A DNA stretch of 64,000 nucleotides from Pseudomonas sp. SID14000 (GTDB lineage: Bacteria > Pseudomonadota > Gammaproteobacteria > Pseudomonadales > Pseudomonadaceae). The notes beneath the pieces were generated by a model. That model was not told where the DNA came from. It searched no databases and saw nothing but the letters and a program-made list of their open reading frames with translations. The number at the start of each line of letters is the position of its first letter. Positions within the stretch are counted from its first letter, which is position 1. Below, piece after piece: positions 63,876 to 64,000 of this stretch. Both the position numbers and the translations under genes were made by a program. Location of the stretch: contig NZ_NFZQ01000006.1 in assembly GCF_002165135.1 (NCBI RefSeq), forward strand, positions 186,001 through 250,000. Direction: 5' to 3'.

Positions 63876-64000
63876 TCAAGTATGCGGCACGCTGCGAGGC
63901 GCTACCCCGCCCGCATACTCCGGCTTCAGATGCCCCTGCTCATCCAGCAGATAGGCATCCATCACCTCCCGCACCACCGGCCCCGCCACCCGTCCACCGG
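63876..64000 (-). CDS. mrdA: penicillin-binding protein 2 (MrdA), C-terminal end (partial)
   Basis: The minus strand reads GGRVAGPVVREVMDAYLLDE then QGHLKPEYAGGVAPRSVPHT before a TGA at 63876-63878, the C-terminal tail of PBP2 transpeptidases of Pseudomonas. Only 41 codons are in the window. Confidence 0.75.
   Translation of the reverse strand, partial: GGRVAGPVVREVMDAYLLDEQGHLKPEYAGGVAPRSVPHT

Overview
The window is about 64 kb of a high-GC gammaproteobacterial chromosome that looks like the Pseudomonas putida group. The signs are the pyoverdine accessory genes and ferripyoverdine release operon, a MvaT/TurB-type H-NS protein, an OprD porin, the sfnECR and glcDEFGB operons, and many paired REP-type palindromes built on the sequence gcgggtttacccgc / ctcccaca. 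Everything here is read from sequence and family knowledge; no search was run.

Layout. 0-5.4 kb: 5' end of a cysteine desulfurase, a LysR regulator divergent from an acyl-CoA dehydrogenase, a TerC-family membrane protein and a phosphate-binding/OmpA fusion. 5.4-11.6 kb: a polyamine-type ABC importer, a RibB protein with a dead GTP cyclohydrolase domain (RibBX), and two small proteins. 11.6-20.5 kb: an iron/siderophore block. It has mbtH with a textbook PvdS promoter, a type II thioesterase, an isochorismatase-family hydrolase, a DUF1615 lipoprotein, and on the minus strand an eight-gene overlapping operon matching fpvGHJK-fpvCDEF, which reduces and releases iron from ferripyoverdine in the periplasm. 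20.8-22.3 kb: a FlxA-like protein and a PBP7-type endopeptidase.

22.4-30.7 kb is an accessory region, partly AT-rich. It holds two frameshifted copies of one tyrosine recombinase, an IS5-type remnant, a DUF2239 gene behind a paired operator, and a compact minus-strand operon of AlaE-type alanine exporter, an unrecognised 333-residue protein and a cysteine desulfurase. A prophage/pyocin-like control module follows: an S24 repressor, an SOS-boxed DUF1654 gene, a membrane/coiled-coil protein, and a PL7 alginate lyase whose promoter carries the same TTAGC-N5-GCTAA operator as the repressor promoter.

30.8-43.7 kb: small proteins, a shikimate dehydrogenase-like enzyme, glyoxalase I, turB, an OprD porin, cobF, and a signalling cluster (CHASE3-GAF hybrid kinase with three receivers, CheR, CheB, receiver-kinase, single receivers) without a chemoreceptor, CheA or CheW. 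43.8-48.8 kb: TetR, 3-hydroxyacyl-CoA dehydrogenase, thiolase and AraC genes, an AhpD-like protein and a nucleoside deaminase. 48.8-50.5 kb: a decayed MFS transporter tail next to a MocR-type regulator. 51-58.6 kb: the glycolate operon glcDEFG-glcB with divergent glcC and visible GlcC operators. 58.7-64 kb: a DUF2388 protein, a glutathione S-transferase, sfnECR (dimethyl sulfone/sulfonate sulfur scavenging), a perfect 69-bp inverted repeat, and the 3' end of penicillin-binding protein 2.

The most novel-looking system is the 24.6-27.2 kb operon. A cysteine desulfurase releases L-alanine while loading sulfur on an acceptor, and the same operon encodes an alanine exporter and an unknown cysteine-containing protein that could be the acceptor or sulfur-using partner.
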